A DNA stretch of 8,741 nt, from assembly GCA_018055515.1 (NCBI GenBank), contig JAGPHL010000063.1, forward strand, positions 4,065 to 12,805, read 5' to 3'. The notes under the pieces were generated by a model, which was not told the DNA's origin, did not search any database, and saw nothing but the letters and a program-made list of their open reading frames with translations. The DNA comes from Anaerolineae bacterium. Lineage in GTDB: Bacteria > Chloroflexota > Anaerolineae > B4-G1 > SLSP01. Positions 1-6,792 of the stretch are shown in pieces; positions within the stretch are counted from its first letter, which is position 1; every line of letters starts with the position of its first letter. Position numbers and translations under genes: made by a program.

Positions 1-1244
1 TGAAAATTCTGCGCGCATGTTGTGGACTGCTGCTGGCCGCGCTGACGTTGACGGCCTGCGGGCAAAAGCCCCTCTTGGAGAACGTCACCCTATCACCTGG
101 CGTGATTTCACCCAACGCGGATGGCAAAGACGACGTAGCGCGCATCAGCTTTCAATTAAACCGCAGCGCGCGCATCTCGATCACCTTCGAGGACACCCTG
201 GGACGAACTTATGTCTTTCGAAATGCGACGCCCCTGGGACGGAATGAGGAGCCCTACTCCGTGCTTTTCCCCGGCGTCGTTGAAGGCTTCCTGCTGCCGG
301 GAGAAGACGTCCCCTTCCGCATCACACGGCGGGTACTCCCCGATGGCGTGTACACCTGGAAAATCACGGCGACGACCGACGACGGCGAGACCGTCACCCA
401 CACCGGCGCCCTCACGGTCGAAAACGCCGACACACGCCTGCCAGAAATCACGGGGTTTTCCGTCTACCCCAAGGAATTCTCCCCCAATCAAGATGGTATT
501 GACGACCGGGTGACCATCAACCTCTTCCTGCACAAAGACGTCGAGGAACTGACGGTGTACATGCTGGATAAAGAAGGCGTCCGCCATCACATTCCAGAGG
601 ACGAACGACGCACGCCGCTCAACGCCGAGGGGTTTCACACCTTCGACTACGACGGCGGCATTGACGCCGGCGCCGAGCCCCCGCCCAACGGCGAGTACAC
701 CATGTACGCCGAAGCGCGCGACGCCGTCGGACAACGGGTGTTGGTCACCGACACGCTGACGTTGGTCAACGCCGGGCGGCCCATGGCCTACATCCTCAAC
801 GGCGAGATGACCCTCAAACCCACCACCCTGGTCATCTCGGACACGCTCTGCTTCACACTGACGGTGGAAAATGACAGCGGTACCTATCTCCGCACCACCG
901 GCCCCTGGCCCGGGAGTACCTATCGCAGCGACGAGAATTTCAACGCGCTGGGGTACGCCGAGGAATCCGGTGTTTTCCGTGTGGGGCTCGACTTCGACAC
1001 CAGCCTGCGCAACTACCCCTTTCGCTGGGGGATCGGGCGCCCCGGCGTTGACCTGGTGCAGATCGGCAAGTACTGGTATCTTCCGCCGTTCAGCCGTTCC
1101 GAGGTCACCGGTTGCGTTCAGATTGTGGAAATGCCGCCGCGCGTGTCGCTGTATTTCTGGTCGGGCCTGATTCACGAAGACGTGGAGATCGCCGCCATCA
1201 ACAACCGGGTGGATCCGCATCTCGTGGAGATTTGGGAACCCTAG
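1..1244 (+). CDS. Lipoprotein with two FlgD/CHU_C-like Ig repeats (first base of start codon outside window)
   Basis: Predicted surface lipoprotein of about 414 residues. The frame is open to base 3, and the window begins with 'tg', so an ATG whose A lies just upstream would give MKILRACCGLLLAALTLTAC. That is a classic short lipoprotein signal with lipobox L17-T-A-C20. A TTG at 48 also opens the frame but would cut off the signal. After the lipid anchor come two Ig-like segments, each opening with an SPNxDGxxD motif: residues 37-45 (SPNADGKDD) and about 161-169 (SPNQDGIDD). This motif is typical of FlgD-like and CHU_C/gliding-motility-type domains and probably binds calcium. Both segments include the usual DG-Y-W/Y strand ('PDGVYTWKI', 'PNGEYTMYAEARD'). 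Residues from about 265 to the end form a third, beta-rich, Trp/Tyr-rich part that I do not recognise. The next gene starts 18 bp downstream. The role is probably in binding or anchoring at the cell surface; no enzyme motif is visible. Confidence 0.85.
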   Translation, partial: KILRACCGLLLAALTLTACGQKPLLENVTLSPGVISPNADGKDDVARISFQLNRSARISITFEDTLGRTYVFRNATPLGRNEEPYSVLFPGVVEGFLLPGEDVPFRITRRVLPDGVYTWKITATTDDGETVTHTGALTVENADTRLPEITGFSVYPKEFSPNQDGIDDRVTINLFLHKDVEELTVYMLDKEGVRHHIPEDERRTPLNAEGFHTFDYDGGIDAGAEPPPNGEYTMYAEARDAVGQRVLVTDTLTLVNAGRPMAYILNGEMTLKPTTLVISDTLCFTLTVENDSGTYLRTTGPWPGSTYRSDENFNALGYAEESGVFRVGLDFDTSLRNYPFRWGIGRPGVDLVQIGKYWYLPPFSRSEVTGCVQIVEMPPRVSLYFWSGLIHEDVEIAAINNRVDPHLVEIWEP

Positions 1245-1262
1245 CGCGGCGGGGCGCTCGTC

Positions 1263-2171
1263 ATGAGCACGTTAGCCGTGATCATCGTCTCCTGGAATGT
1301 TTGCGCACTGCTCGACCGCTGTTTGCAGACGCTGCGTGAGGACCTGGCGCGGACTGCCGTCCGCGCGGAAGTGTGGGTCGTGGACAACGCCTCTACAGAC
1401 GGCTCGGCGGCGCTGGTGCACGAGCGTCATCCCTGGGTGCAGCTCGAAACGCCGGGCGAAAATCTCGGCTTCGTGCAGGGGAACAACCTGGTGCTGAAGC
1501 GCCTACTGGCGACTTCCATGCCCGACTTCGTCTGGCTGCTCAACCCGGACACCGAAATCTGCGCGGGCGCGACGCAGGCGTTGCTCGAAGCTTTTGGCGC
1601 CCTCCCCCGCGCGGGGTTGCTCGGACCTCGTCTGTGCAATCCCGACGGCAGCCTGCAACATAGCGCGTTTCGGTTTCCTGGCGTGTTGCAACCGCTGTTT
1701 GACCTGGGGATGCTGCCATCGCGGTTTTACGAAAGCCGTTTCAATGGTCGTTATGCGGCTTCTGACTACGCGAAGGATGCCCCCTTCCAGATTGACCACC
1801 CCCTCGGTGCGGCCATGCTGGCACGAGGAACCGCGATCACCCAAGTCGGCCCGCTGGATGAGGCGTTCTTCATGTACTGCGAGGAAATTGACTGGGCCTG
1901 GCGGATGAAAAAGTCGGGCTGGGAGGCCTGGCTGGTCCCGCAGGCGGAAGTTCTCCATCACGGCGGCGCCAGCACAGGACAGGCGCGTCCGCAGACTACG
2001 GCATTCCTGTGGGAAAGCCGCGCGCGCCTCTATCGCAAGCATCGCGGCCGGCTACAGCGGGCCGTCGTCGGTGCGGCGGTGCGACGTCATTTCAAACGCG
2101 CGCTGACGACGACAGACGATCCCGCCTGGCGCGCGGCCTATCAGGACATCCTTCGGGCATGGAGCTCTTAG
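1263..2171 (+). CDS. Family 2 glycosyltransferase (rhamnosyltransferase-like subgroup)
   Basis: Cytoplasmic GT-A fold glycosyltransferase of 302 residues that probably transfers a sugar from a nucleotide-sugar to a growing surface polysaccharide or glycolipid. The N-terminal Rossmann-like strand is 'LAVIIVSWN' (residues 4-12), followed by 'VVDNASTDGS' around D41 and 'ENLGFVQGNN' at 66-75. The metal-binding position is 'LLNPDTE' (92-98), the NPD variant usual in the WcaA/rhamnosyltransferase group. 'GPRLCNPDGSLQ' (121-132), 'GAAMLARG' (182-189) and the acceptor-side 'FFMYCEEIDWAWR' (202-214, with E207/E208/D210 as candidate catalytic base residues) complete the family signature. There is no transmembrane segment. 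Length fits a single-domain GT2. The start is the ATG 18 bp after the lipoprotein stop, with only a weak GGGGC upstream. The 3' end overlaps the next glycosyltransferase by 13 bp. Donor and acceptor sugars cannot be read from sequence. Confidence 0.9.
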   Translation: MSTLAVIIVSWNVCALLDRCLQTLREDLARTAVRAEVWVVDNASTDGSAALVHERHPWVQLETPGENLGFVQGNNLVLKRLLATSMPDFVWLLNPDTEICAGATQALLEAFGALPRAGLLGPRLCNPDGSLQHSAFRFPGVLQPLFDLGMLPSRFYESRFNGRYAASDYAKDAPFQIDHPLGAAMLARGTAITQVGPLDEAFFMYCEEIDWAWRMKKSGWEAWLVPQAEVLHHGGASTGQARPQTTAFLWESRARLYRKHRGRLQRAVVGAAVRRHFKRALTTTDDPAWRAAYQDILRAWSS

Positions 2172-2947
2172 CCGCCATCCTCACCCGCAACGAAGAACGT
2201 CACATCCGCGCCTGCATCGAAAGCGTGGCCTGGACGGATGCGGTGCTCGTCGTGGATTGCTTCAGCGCCGACGCCACGATCGCCCTGGCGCAGGCAGCGG
2301 GGGCGCGCGTGATCCAGCATCCCTGGGAGAATTACTCCGCGCAGCGCAACGTCGCCCTCGCGGAAGCGCGTTCTGCCGGCTACGCCGCGAAATGGGTGCT
2401 GTTCATTGACGCGGATGAGCGCGCTACCCCGGAGCTCGGCGCCGAAATTCGACAGGTGATCGCCGCCGGCACGGAGGTCGGGTGGTGGATCCCCCGGCAC
2501 AACTACATTTTTGGACATCTCATGCGCGGGACAGGCTGGTGGCCCGACTATCAGCTGCGACTGCTCCGCCCGGATCACGCTACCTACGACCCGCAGCGCG
2601 CTGTCCATGAAGAAGCGCTTCTCGACGGGGAAGCGGGACGCCTCCAACAACCGCTGATCCACTACAATTACGACACCCTGGAGCAATTTCACGCCAAACA
2701 ACGGCGCTACACCGCGTATGATGTAGAGATTCTGCGGCAGAAAGGGGTCAGGCCGCACGCCTACACGCCGTACACGCAGGTGATCCGTCACTTCTGGTGG
2801 CGGTTCGTCACGCTGCAGGGCTGGCGCGATGGGCTGTACGGGGTCCGCCTCAGCGCGTTGATGGCGTATTACGAGATGCTCAAGTATCGCCAGCTGCGGA
2901 AAGTGCTCGCGGAGGGCGGCCAGGGCGGCGTTCCGCCGGGACCCTGA
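2159..2947 (+). CDS. Family 2 glycosyltransferase (WaaE/KdtX-like subgroup)
   Basis: Glycosyltransferase of 262 residues, a different GT2 subgroup from its neighbour. The open frame runs further upstream, but the ATG at 2159 gives the canonical N-terminus 'MELLAAILTRNEERHIRACI', and the earlier frame lies inside the preceding gene. Motifs in order are: 'TRNEE' (9-13); 'VVDCFSADAT' (31-40), where most relatives read VVDSxSxDxT; 'NYSAQRNVAL' (58-67); the metal-binding 'FIDADE' (82-87); 'RGTGWWPDYQLRLLRP' (123-138); 'VHEE' (149-152); and 'IHYNYDTLEQFHAKQRRYT' (167-185). This arrangement is typical of the group that includes lipopolysaccharide-core transferases such as WaaE, though the acceptor here is unknown. 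The C-terminal part is aromatic and basic (about 205-250) and may lie against the membrane. The 13-bp overlap with the upstream gene suggests translational coupling, so the two enzymes probably act in the same pathway. Confidence 0.9.
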   Translation: MELLAAILTRNEERHIRACIESVAWTDAVLVVDCFSADATIALAQAAGARVIQHPWENYSAQRNVALAEARSAGYAAKWVLFIDADERATPELGAEIRQVIAAGTEVGWWIPRHNYIFGHLMRGTGWWPDYQLRLLRPDHATYDPQRAVHEEALLDGEAGRLQQPLIHYNYDTLEQFHAKQRRYTAYDVEILRQKGVRPHAYTPYTQVIRHFWWRFVTLQGWRDGLYGVRLSALMAYYEMLKYRQLRKVLAEGGQGGVPPGP

Positions 2948-2967
2948 ATCCTGAAGATGAAAAAGTC

Positions 2968-2973
2968 AGGTGA
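2968..2973 (+). promoter_or_regulatory. Shine-Dalgarno AGGTGA deciding the glycoside hydrolase start
   Basis: AGGTGA lies 7 nt before the ATG at 2981. The in-frame ATG at 2957 has no purine-rich site in front of it. This favours the shorter protein. Confidence 0.55.
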
Positions 2974-2980
2974 ATGCAAG

Positions 2981-4468
2981 ATGTTTCCTCACCCTCGCGT
3001 CCTGTCCTCGCTGATCCTGCTGGCAACATTGGCAACGCTGCTGGCATCGCCGCCGACGGCCGCCGCCGCACCGACGGAACCCGCGACTCAGACGGCGCGC
3101 ATCCCCGACCCGCGCTTCGGCATCATTGAGACCTATCACGCCCCGGCCGACGCTGCCGCGAGCGGCGCCGGATGGACCCGGGTCACGTTCGAGTGGAATC
3201 AAATTCAGCCCGATGGCCCCGACAGCTGGGTGGAATATCCCATCCCGGATGCAGCGATAGACGCGGAGCGCGCTGCGGGGCGCGAAGTCGTGGGGCTGCT
3301 GGTGACGACGCCGGGCTGGGCCTGGGCGCAATTTGGCGGCAAGAATGTCCCCGCCGGGCTCGATCTGCCCATCAACGACCCTGGCAACCTGTGGGCGACG
3401 TTCGTCCGCACCATGGTCACGCGGCACCGCCACCGCATTCAGCATTGGATCATCTGGAACGAACCCGACATCTGGGGAACCGATTTTCAATCGTGGGGCG
3501 GGACCGTGGAGGAATTCGCCCGCCTGATGGAAGTGGCGTATCGCGTGGCGCGGGAGGCCAATCCCAACGCCGTCATTCACCTGCCGGCGGTCACCCATTG
3601 GTGGGACGTGAACTACGGGCGGGAGCCGTTCCTCGCACGCCTGCTCGACGCGCTCGCCGCGCGCCCCGAGGCGCAGCAATACGGCTATTTCTTCGACGCC
3701 TTCACGCTGCATCTCTACTTCAACGCCGACACCCTCTACGACCTGAGCCAGTATTACCAGGGGATGCTGCGCGCGCACGGCCTCAACAAACCGCTGTGGA
3801 TCGTGGAGACCAACGCGCCGCCGTCGAACGATCCCGCGTGGCCCATTCAGGGGCCGAATTTCAACATCACCCAGGAGGAGCAGGCCGCGTTCATGGTGCA
3901 AGGGCTGGCGATGGCGCTGGCCGCCGGCGCGGAACGTGTTGCGGTCTACAAAATGGCGGATCGTGAAGGCGATCACGTCAACGCGGAGCCCTTCGGCCTG
4001 GTGCGCCTCGATGGGACGCGACGCCCCGCCTTCACCGCTTATCAAGTGGCCACCACCTACCTGGCGGGTTTCCGGCAGGCGAGCCTGCTGCGGCGCGACA
4101 ACGCCACGGTCGTCAGCGTCCGCCGCGTCAACGGGTGGACCACCGTCACCTGGGCCAGGGGTCCCGAAGCAGTCGAGGTACGTCTGGAGGCGCACGCTCG
4201 CTCCGCGCGGTTGGTGGATTGGCGCGGCAACGTCAGTCTCATCAACGCCCGCGGCGGTTTCTACACGCTCACCCTCCCGGCGAGCGCCTGCACGCATCCG
4301 GCGGCGCCGTGTCTCATCGGCGGGGAGCCGTGGATGATCGTCGAAGGCGGCCTGAGCAGCGGTGCGCCCGCGCCAGGTACGACGCCGCCCGCCGCGTCCC
4401 CCAACCCGGCGACGCCGACGCCTCGCCCCACGCCAACGCCGAAATCCGGCAAGAATCAGATCTCATAG
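2981..4468 (+). CDS. Secreted glycoside hydrolase, clan GH-A TIM barrel (GH39/GH5-like)
   Basis: Predicted exported glycosidase of 495 residues (503 if the ATG at 2957 is used). The N-terminus is a signal peptide: a short basic region, a Leu-rich core (about residues 7-22) and an AAAA stretch where signal peptidase I probably cuts (about 27-30). A TIM-barrel domain follows. The acid/base glutamate is E161 in 'IIWNEPDIW' and the likely nucleophile is E276 in 'LWIVETNAP'. The 115-residue spacing fits a retaining clan GH-A enzyme. 'FTLHLYFN' before the nucleophile is another clan-type strand. A C-terminal beta domain (about 350-455) contains 'WTTVTWARG' and ends in 'GGEPWMIVEGG'. Residues 459-495 are a Pro/Thr/Ala-rich tail with 'PTPRPTPTP', as seen on many secreted Chloroflexota proteins. 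Placed behind two glycosyltransferases, it may trim or release a self-made polysaccharide, or degrade external glycans; the substrate is not readable. Confidence 0.85.
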   Translation: MFPHPRVLSSLILLATLATLLASPPTAAAAPTEPATQTARIPDPRFGIIETYHAPADAAASGAGWTRVTFEWNQIQPDGPDSWVEYPIPDAAIDAERAAGREVVGLLVTTPGWAWAQFGGKNVPAGLDLPINDPGNLWATFVRTMVTRHRHRIQHWIIWNEPDIWGTDFQSWGGTVEEFARLMEVAYRVAREANPNAVIHLPAVTHWWDVNYGREPFLARLLDALAARPEAQQYGYFFDAFTLHLYFNADTLYDLSQYYQGMLRAHGLNKPLWIVETNAPPSNDPAWPIQGPNFNITQEEQAAFMVQGLAMALAAGAERVAVYKMADREGDHVNAEPFGLVRLDGTRRPAFTAYQVATTYLAGFRQASLLRRDNATVVSVRRVNGWTTVTWARGPEAVEVRLEAHARSARLVDWRGNVSLINARGGFYTLTLPASACTHPAAPCLIGGEPWMIVEGGLSSGAPAPGTTPPAASPNPATPTPRPTPTPKSGKNQIS

Positions 4469-4567
4469 AAAAAAGCAGAAAGCCATCACAGCCTCTGCTC
4501 ACGGCTTATGATCACAGCTCACAGAAAATGGCTCACGGATGAACACGGATTTCACAGAGATGGACGA
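4469..4567. repeat. Repeat-rich spacer before the TPR lipoprotein
   Basis: This 99-bp AT-richer spacer holds repeated short words. GCTCAC occurs at 4497, 4517 and 4531, and ATCACAGC at 4485 and 4511. A degenerate 10-bp period occupies 4531-4560, with CACGGAT at 4534 and 4544 and a diverged CACAGAGA at 4553. The last unit merges with the GAGA Shine-Dalgarno-like site at 4557-4560, 7 nt before the ATG at 4568. From memory, words like 'CACGGATGAACACGGAT' recur between genes in several environmental phyla, so this may be a copy of a dispersed repeat. No clear rho-independent terminator for the hydrolase gene is visible. Confidence 0.6.
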
Positions 4568-5575
4568 ATGTCACGCCGATCCTGCCGCGCCCCCTTGTCG
4601 AAGCGCGTGAGCCTCCTCCTTCTCGCCATGGCCCTCGTGGGCTGCACCATGCAAGGCGCGCCAACGCCGGCCGCCCTCACGACGTCTCCCCTGCCCCTCC
4701 CCACCCGCGCGCCGACGCCGACCGCGCTGCCGGTGAGTTTCTACCTGGAGCAGCTGCGCCTGGCACTCCTCAAAGACGACGTCCTTGCCGATGCCGAGAC
4801 CGCCTGGGAAACGGCGCGGCAACTCGCGCCGGAGGAGGATGCCCCCACACAGGCGGTCGTGCAGCGTGAGGGAGCGCGCCTCGCCTTACGCCAGGGGGCG
4901 CTGGAACTGGCTGCGGAGCGCGTCAACGCGGCGTTGCGCCTCGATCCGCAGGACGCGGAAGCCTGGCTGCTGGCCGGGGTCATCGCCCAACGGCTGGGGG
5001 ATCTGGAGACGGCACAGGCGGCGCTCCACACGGCTGAAACGCTCAATCCGGCGTTGGCCGAAGACCTCTTCCCCGAGCGCTGGCGCCTCGCCCTGGAGAC
5101 AGGCGACAAAGAAGCTCTGAGCCAGCTGACTCAGAGCTATCTGGTCACGCATTTCGACGCTCCTGACGCCGCTTATTACCGCGCCGAGGCCCTACTGGCG
5201 ACGGGCTATCCCCAGCTGGCGCTGGAATTGCTGCTCCTGCGGATGAACACCGACTCGCCCGGTGTGCTGTGGTACACGCTGGGGCGGGTCTACCTCGCAC
5301 TGAACCAATCCCAGAATGCGGTCATCGCCCTGGAAACCGCCAGCGCGCTGCTCTCGCGGGGCGATCAGAGCCTGTTTCTCGCCAGCAGCGACCCCGTCCG
5401 CGATGTGAGCCTGGCGCTAGGGCGCGCCTACCTCGACTTGCGCCGCTGCGACGAAGCGCTGAGCCTGCTGCGCCTGCTGGCGACGCCCTATCCCGCCGCT
5501 GCGGAGCTGGTCGAAGCAGCGCAGCGCTGCCCGCTGCCGGCCCCCACTCCCACCTTCAGGCCGTGGATGCCGTGA
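4568..5575 (+). CDS. TPR-repeat lipoprotein
   Basis: Predicted membrane-anchored scaffold lipoprotein of 335 residues. The frame is open upstream to an ATG at 4508, but the ATG at 4568 is preferred: it has GAGA 7 nt upstream and gives a proper lipoprotein signal, with a basic region (residues 2-13), a hydrophobic core (14-22) and lipobox L23-V-G-C26. A Pro/Thr-rich linker with 'PTRAPTPTALP' (about 31-55) separates the anchor from the folded part. Helical TPR-like pairs follow at about 94-126, 128-162, 200-230, 232-265 and 280-308, with the typical 'A...L.LDP' endings ('AALRLDPQDAEAWLLAG'). The C-terminus is another short Pro/Thr segment, 'PAPTPTFRPW'. TPRs mediate protein-protein contact; the partner is unknown. 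It is on the same strand as the glycan genes, about 100 bp behind them, so operon membership is possible but not shown. It is convergent with the aminotransferase gene. Confidence 0.85.
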   Translation: MSRRSCRAPLSKRVSLLLLAMALVGCTMQGAPTPAALTTSPLPLPTRAPTPTALPVSFYLEQLRLALLKDDVLADAETAWETARQLAPEEDAPTQAVVQREGARLALRQGALELAAERVNAALRLDPQDAEAWLLAGVIAQRLGDLETAQAALHTAETLNPALAEDLFPERWRLALETGDKEALSQLTQSYLVTHFDAPDAAYYRAEALLATGYPQLALELLLLRMNTDSPGVLWYTLGRVYLALNQSQNAVIALETASALLSRGDQSLFLASSDPVRDVSLALGRAYLDLRRCDEALSLLRLLATPYPAAAELVEAAQRCPLPAPTPTFRPWMP

Positions 5576-5601
5576 GGCCGGCGCGGACCCGGCGCTCTCA
5601 C
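5572..5601. terminator. Possible bidirectional hairpin spanning two convergent stop codons
   Basis: Arms GTGAG+GCCGG (5572-5581) and CCGGC...CTCAC (5589-5593 and 5597-5601) can form a 10-bp stem with a 7-nt loop and a 3-nt bulge. The stem includes the TGA of the TPR gene and the reverse-complement TGA of the aminotransferase gene. There is no T-run on either side, so intrinsic termination is uncertain. Confidence 0.3.
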
Positions 5602-6746
5602 TTGAGCTGCGCTACCGCCCCCAGGCTTTGCCCCGGCGCGACTGCCACGCCTGTCTGGCGCAGGTAATCCTCGACGCCAAGCAGGAAGGAGACGACGTAA
5701 TCCCGCCGTCGCGCCAGCCCGATGTGCCCGACGCGGAGAATCTTGCCGTGCAGCTCGGTGAGGCCGCCCGAAATCATCACGCCGGAGTTGCGCAACAGCG
5801 CTTGCTGCAAGCTGTCGGCGTCCACCGCGGGACGCATACAAAAAGCGGTCATCAACGGCGAGGCCCACTCATCCGGCGTGAACATCGGGAATTCCAGAGC
5901 GCGCAGCCCCGCGCGCGTCGCGGCGGCCGCGGCGCGGTACTGGGCATAGCGCGTCTCGAGGCCCTCTTCAAGCAAGGCCATCAGGCTCGTGTGCAGGGCG
6001 TTGATGTTGCTGGTGGGCATGGTCACCGGCGAGGGATGCCAGCTGCCCCAGTTCTCCATGTACCAGCGCCACGTTTTCAGATCGAGATACCACCCTCGGG
6101 GCGCCTGCCGGGCCTCAATCGCCTTCCACGCATCGGGGCTGATGGAGAGCAGCGCCACCCCGGGAGGCGTCTCCAGCGCTTTATTCGCCACGGTGGCGCA
6201 GAAATCTACCCCCCATTCATCCACGGCCAGAGGCACGCCCCCGAGGGACGAAATCGCGTCCACCACGGTCAGGACGCCATGCGCGCGTGCGCACTCCAGC
6301 ACACGCTGCAGGGGATTGAGGACACCGGTGGAGGTCTCATGATGGACGATGGCCAGCGCCTTGACTTCTGGGTGTTCCCGCAGCGCGGCCTCCACCGGTT
6401 CAGCGGTGATGGGTTCCGCGAGCGGGAAGGCCAAAGACAACACCTGCAGGCCCAATCCCTTAGCCATTGTCTGAAGCCGCTCGGCGAAGAAGCCATTGGA
6501 GGGGATCAGGACAGTGTCGCCGGGTTCCAAAGCGCTGCCGAGGGCCGCTTCCAACGCCATCGTGCCGGGACCCGGCATGATGTACAGATCGTTGTGCGTG
6601 CCGAAGACCTGCTTCGCCATCTCCTGAGTCTCGCCGTAAAGGCGTATCCAGGCATCGCCGTAATGGGGCATGGCCGGCACCGCCATCGCGTCACGTACTT
6701 CTTCGGGGATGTCTACCGGGCCGGGAATCATCAACTTCACTGTCAT
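5598..6746 (-). CDS. Class V PLP-dependent aminotransferase, alanine/serine-glyoxylate type
   Basis: Cytosolic aminotransferase of 382 residues, close to the normal length for the PucG/AGXT-like family (COG0075). Family members move an amino group from alanine, serine or ureidoglycine to glyoxylate or pyruvate; which substrates apply here cannot be told. N-terminal 'MIPGPVDIPEEV' (6-17) is the family's usual opening. 'MPGPGTMALEAAL' (57-69) forms the cofactor phosphate loop, and 'HHETSTGVLNP' (135-145) is the family signature. D163 in 'VVDAISSLGG' contacts the pyridine nitrogen. K189 in 'NKALETPPG' is the Schiff-base lysine; relatives usually have QK here. R338 in 'RVGHIG' probably binds the substrate carboxylate. 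The frame is open upstream through the tandem repeat to a TTG at 6791, but the ATG at 6746 is chosen because AAGGAGGT precedes it and the family N-terminus begins there. It lies 111 bp behind the zinc peptidase gene on the same strand. Confidence 0.92.
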   Translation of the reverse strand: MTVKLMIPGPVDIPEEVRDAMAVPAMPHYGDAWIRLYGETQEMAKQVFGTHNDLYIMPGPGTMALEAALGSALEPGDTVLIPSNGFFAERLQTMAKGLGLQVLSLAFPLAEPITAEPVEAALREHPEVKALAIVHHETSTGVLNPLQRVLECARAHGVLTVVDAISSLGGVPLAVDEWGVDFCATVANKALETPPGVALLSISPDAWKAIEARQAPRGWYLDLKTWRWYMENWGSWHPSPVTMPTSNINALHTSLMALLEEGLETRYAQYRAAAAATRAGLRALEFPMFTPDEWASPLMTAFCMRPAVDADSLQQALLRNSGVMISGGLTELHGKILRVGHIGLARRRDYVVSFLLGVEDYLRQTGVAVAPGQSLGAVAQLK

Positions 6747-6750
6747 GGAG

Positions 6751-6758
6751 ACCTCCTT
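6751..6758 (-). promoter_or_regulatory. Strong Shine-Dalgarno AAGGAGGT of the aminotransferase
   Basis: AAGGAGGT on the - strand lies 4 nt before the ATG at 6746. It fixes that start against the in-frame TTG at 6791. Confidence 0.8.
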
Positions 6759-6785
6759 ATTCACATGATTCACCTGATTCACCTG
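6759..6785 (-). repeat. Three 9-bp tandem repeats directly upstream of the Shine-Dalgarno
   Basis: On the - strand the units are CAGGTGAAT, CAGGTGAAT and CATGTGAAT, followed at once by AAGGAGGT. Each of the first two units carries AGGTGA, itself Shine-Dalgarno-like. The array length is a multiple of three, so the upstream frame stays open (QVN-QVN-HVN), but that extension is outside the family's usual N-terminus. Confidence 0.85.
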
Positions 6786-6792
6786 ACACAAG

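Noticed and set aside
156..1220. 354-codon open frame on the - strand opposite the first lipoprotein
   Set aside because: The antisense translation lacks any motif, whereas the + strand frame has a lipobox and two Ig repeat signatures.
2966..4297. 443-codon open frame on the - strand opposite the glycoside hydrolase
   Set aside because: It lies fully antisense to a gene with clear signal peptide and catalytic motifs, its translation is rich in Arg/Gly/His with no recognisable domain, and long antisense frames are expected in GC-rich codon usage.
4474..4499. AGCAGA/TCTGCT stem after the glycoside hydrolase stop as a terminator
   Set aside because: Only 6 bp with a 14-nt loop and no T-run after it, so it is not distinguishable from chance.
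6747..6791. N-terminal extension of the aminotransferase through the repeat (QVN units) from a TTG
   Set aside because: A strong AAGGAGGT site and the family's usual N-terminus place the start at 6746; the open frame only reflects the 9-bp unit being a multiple of three.
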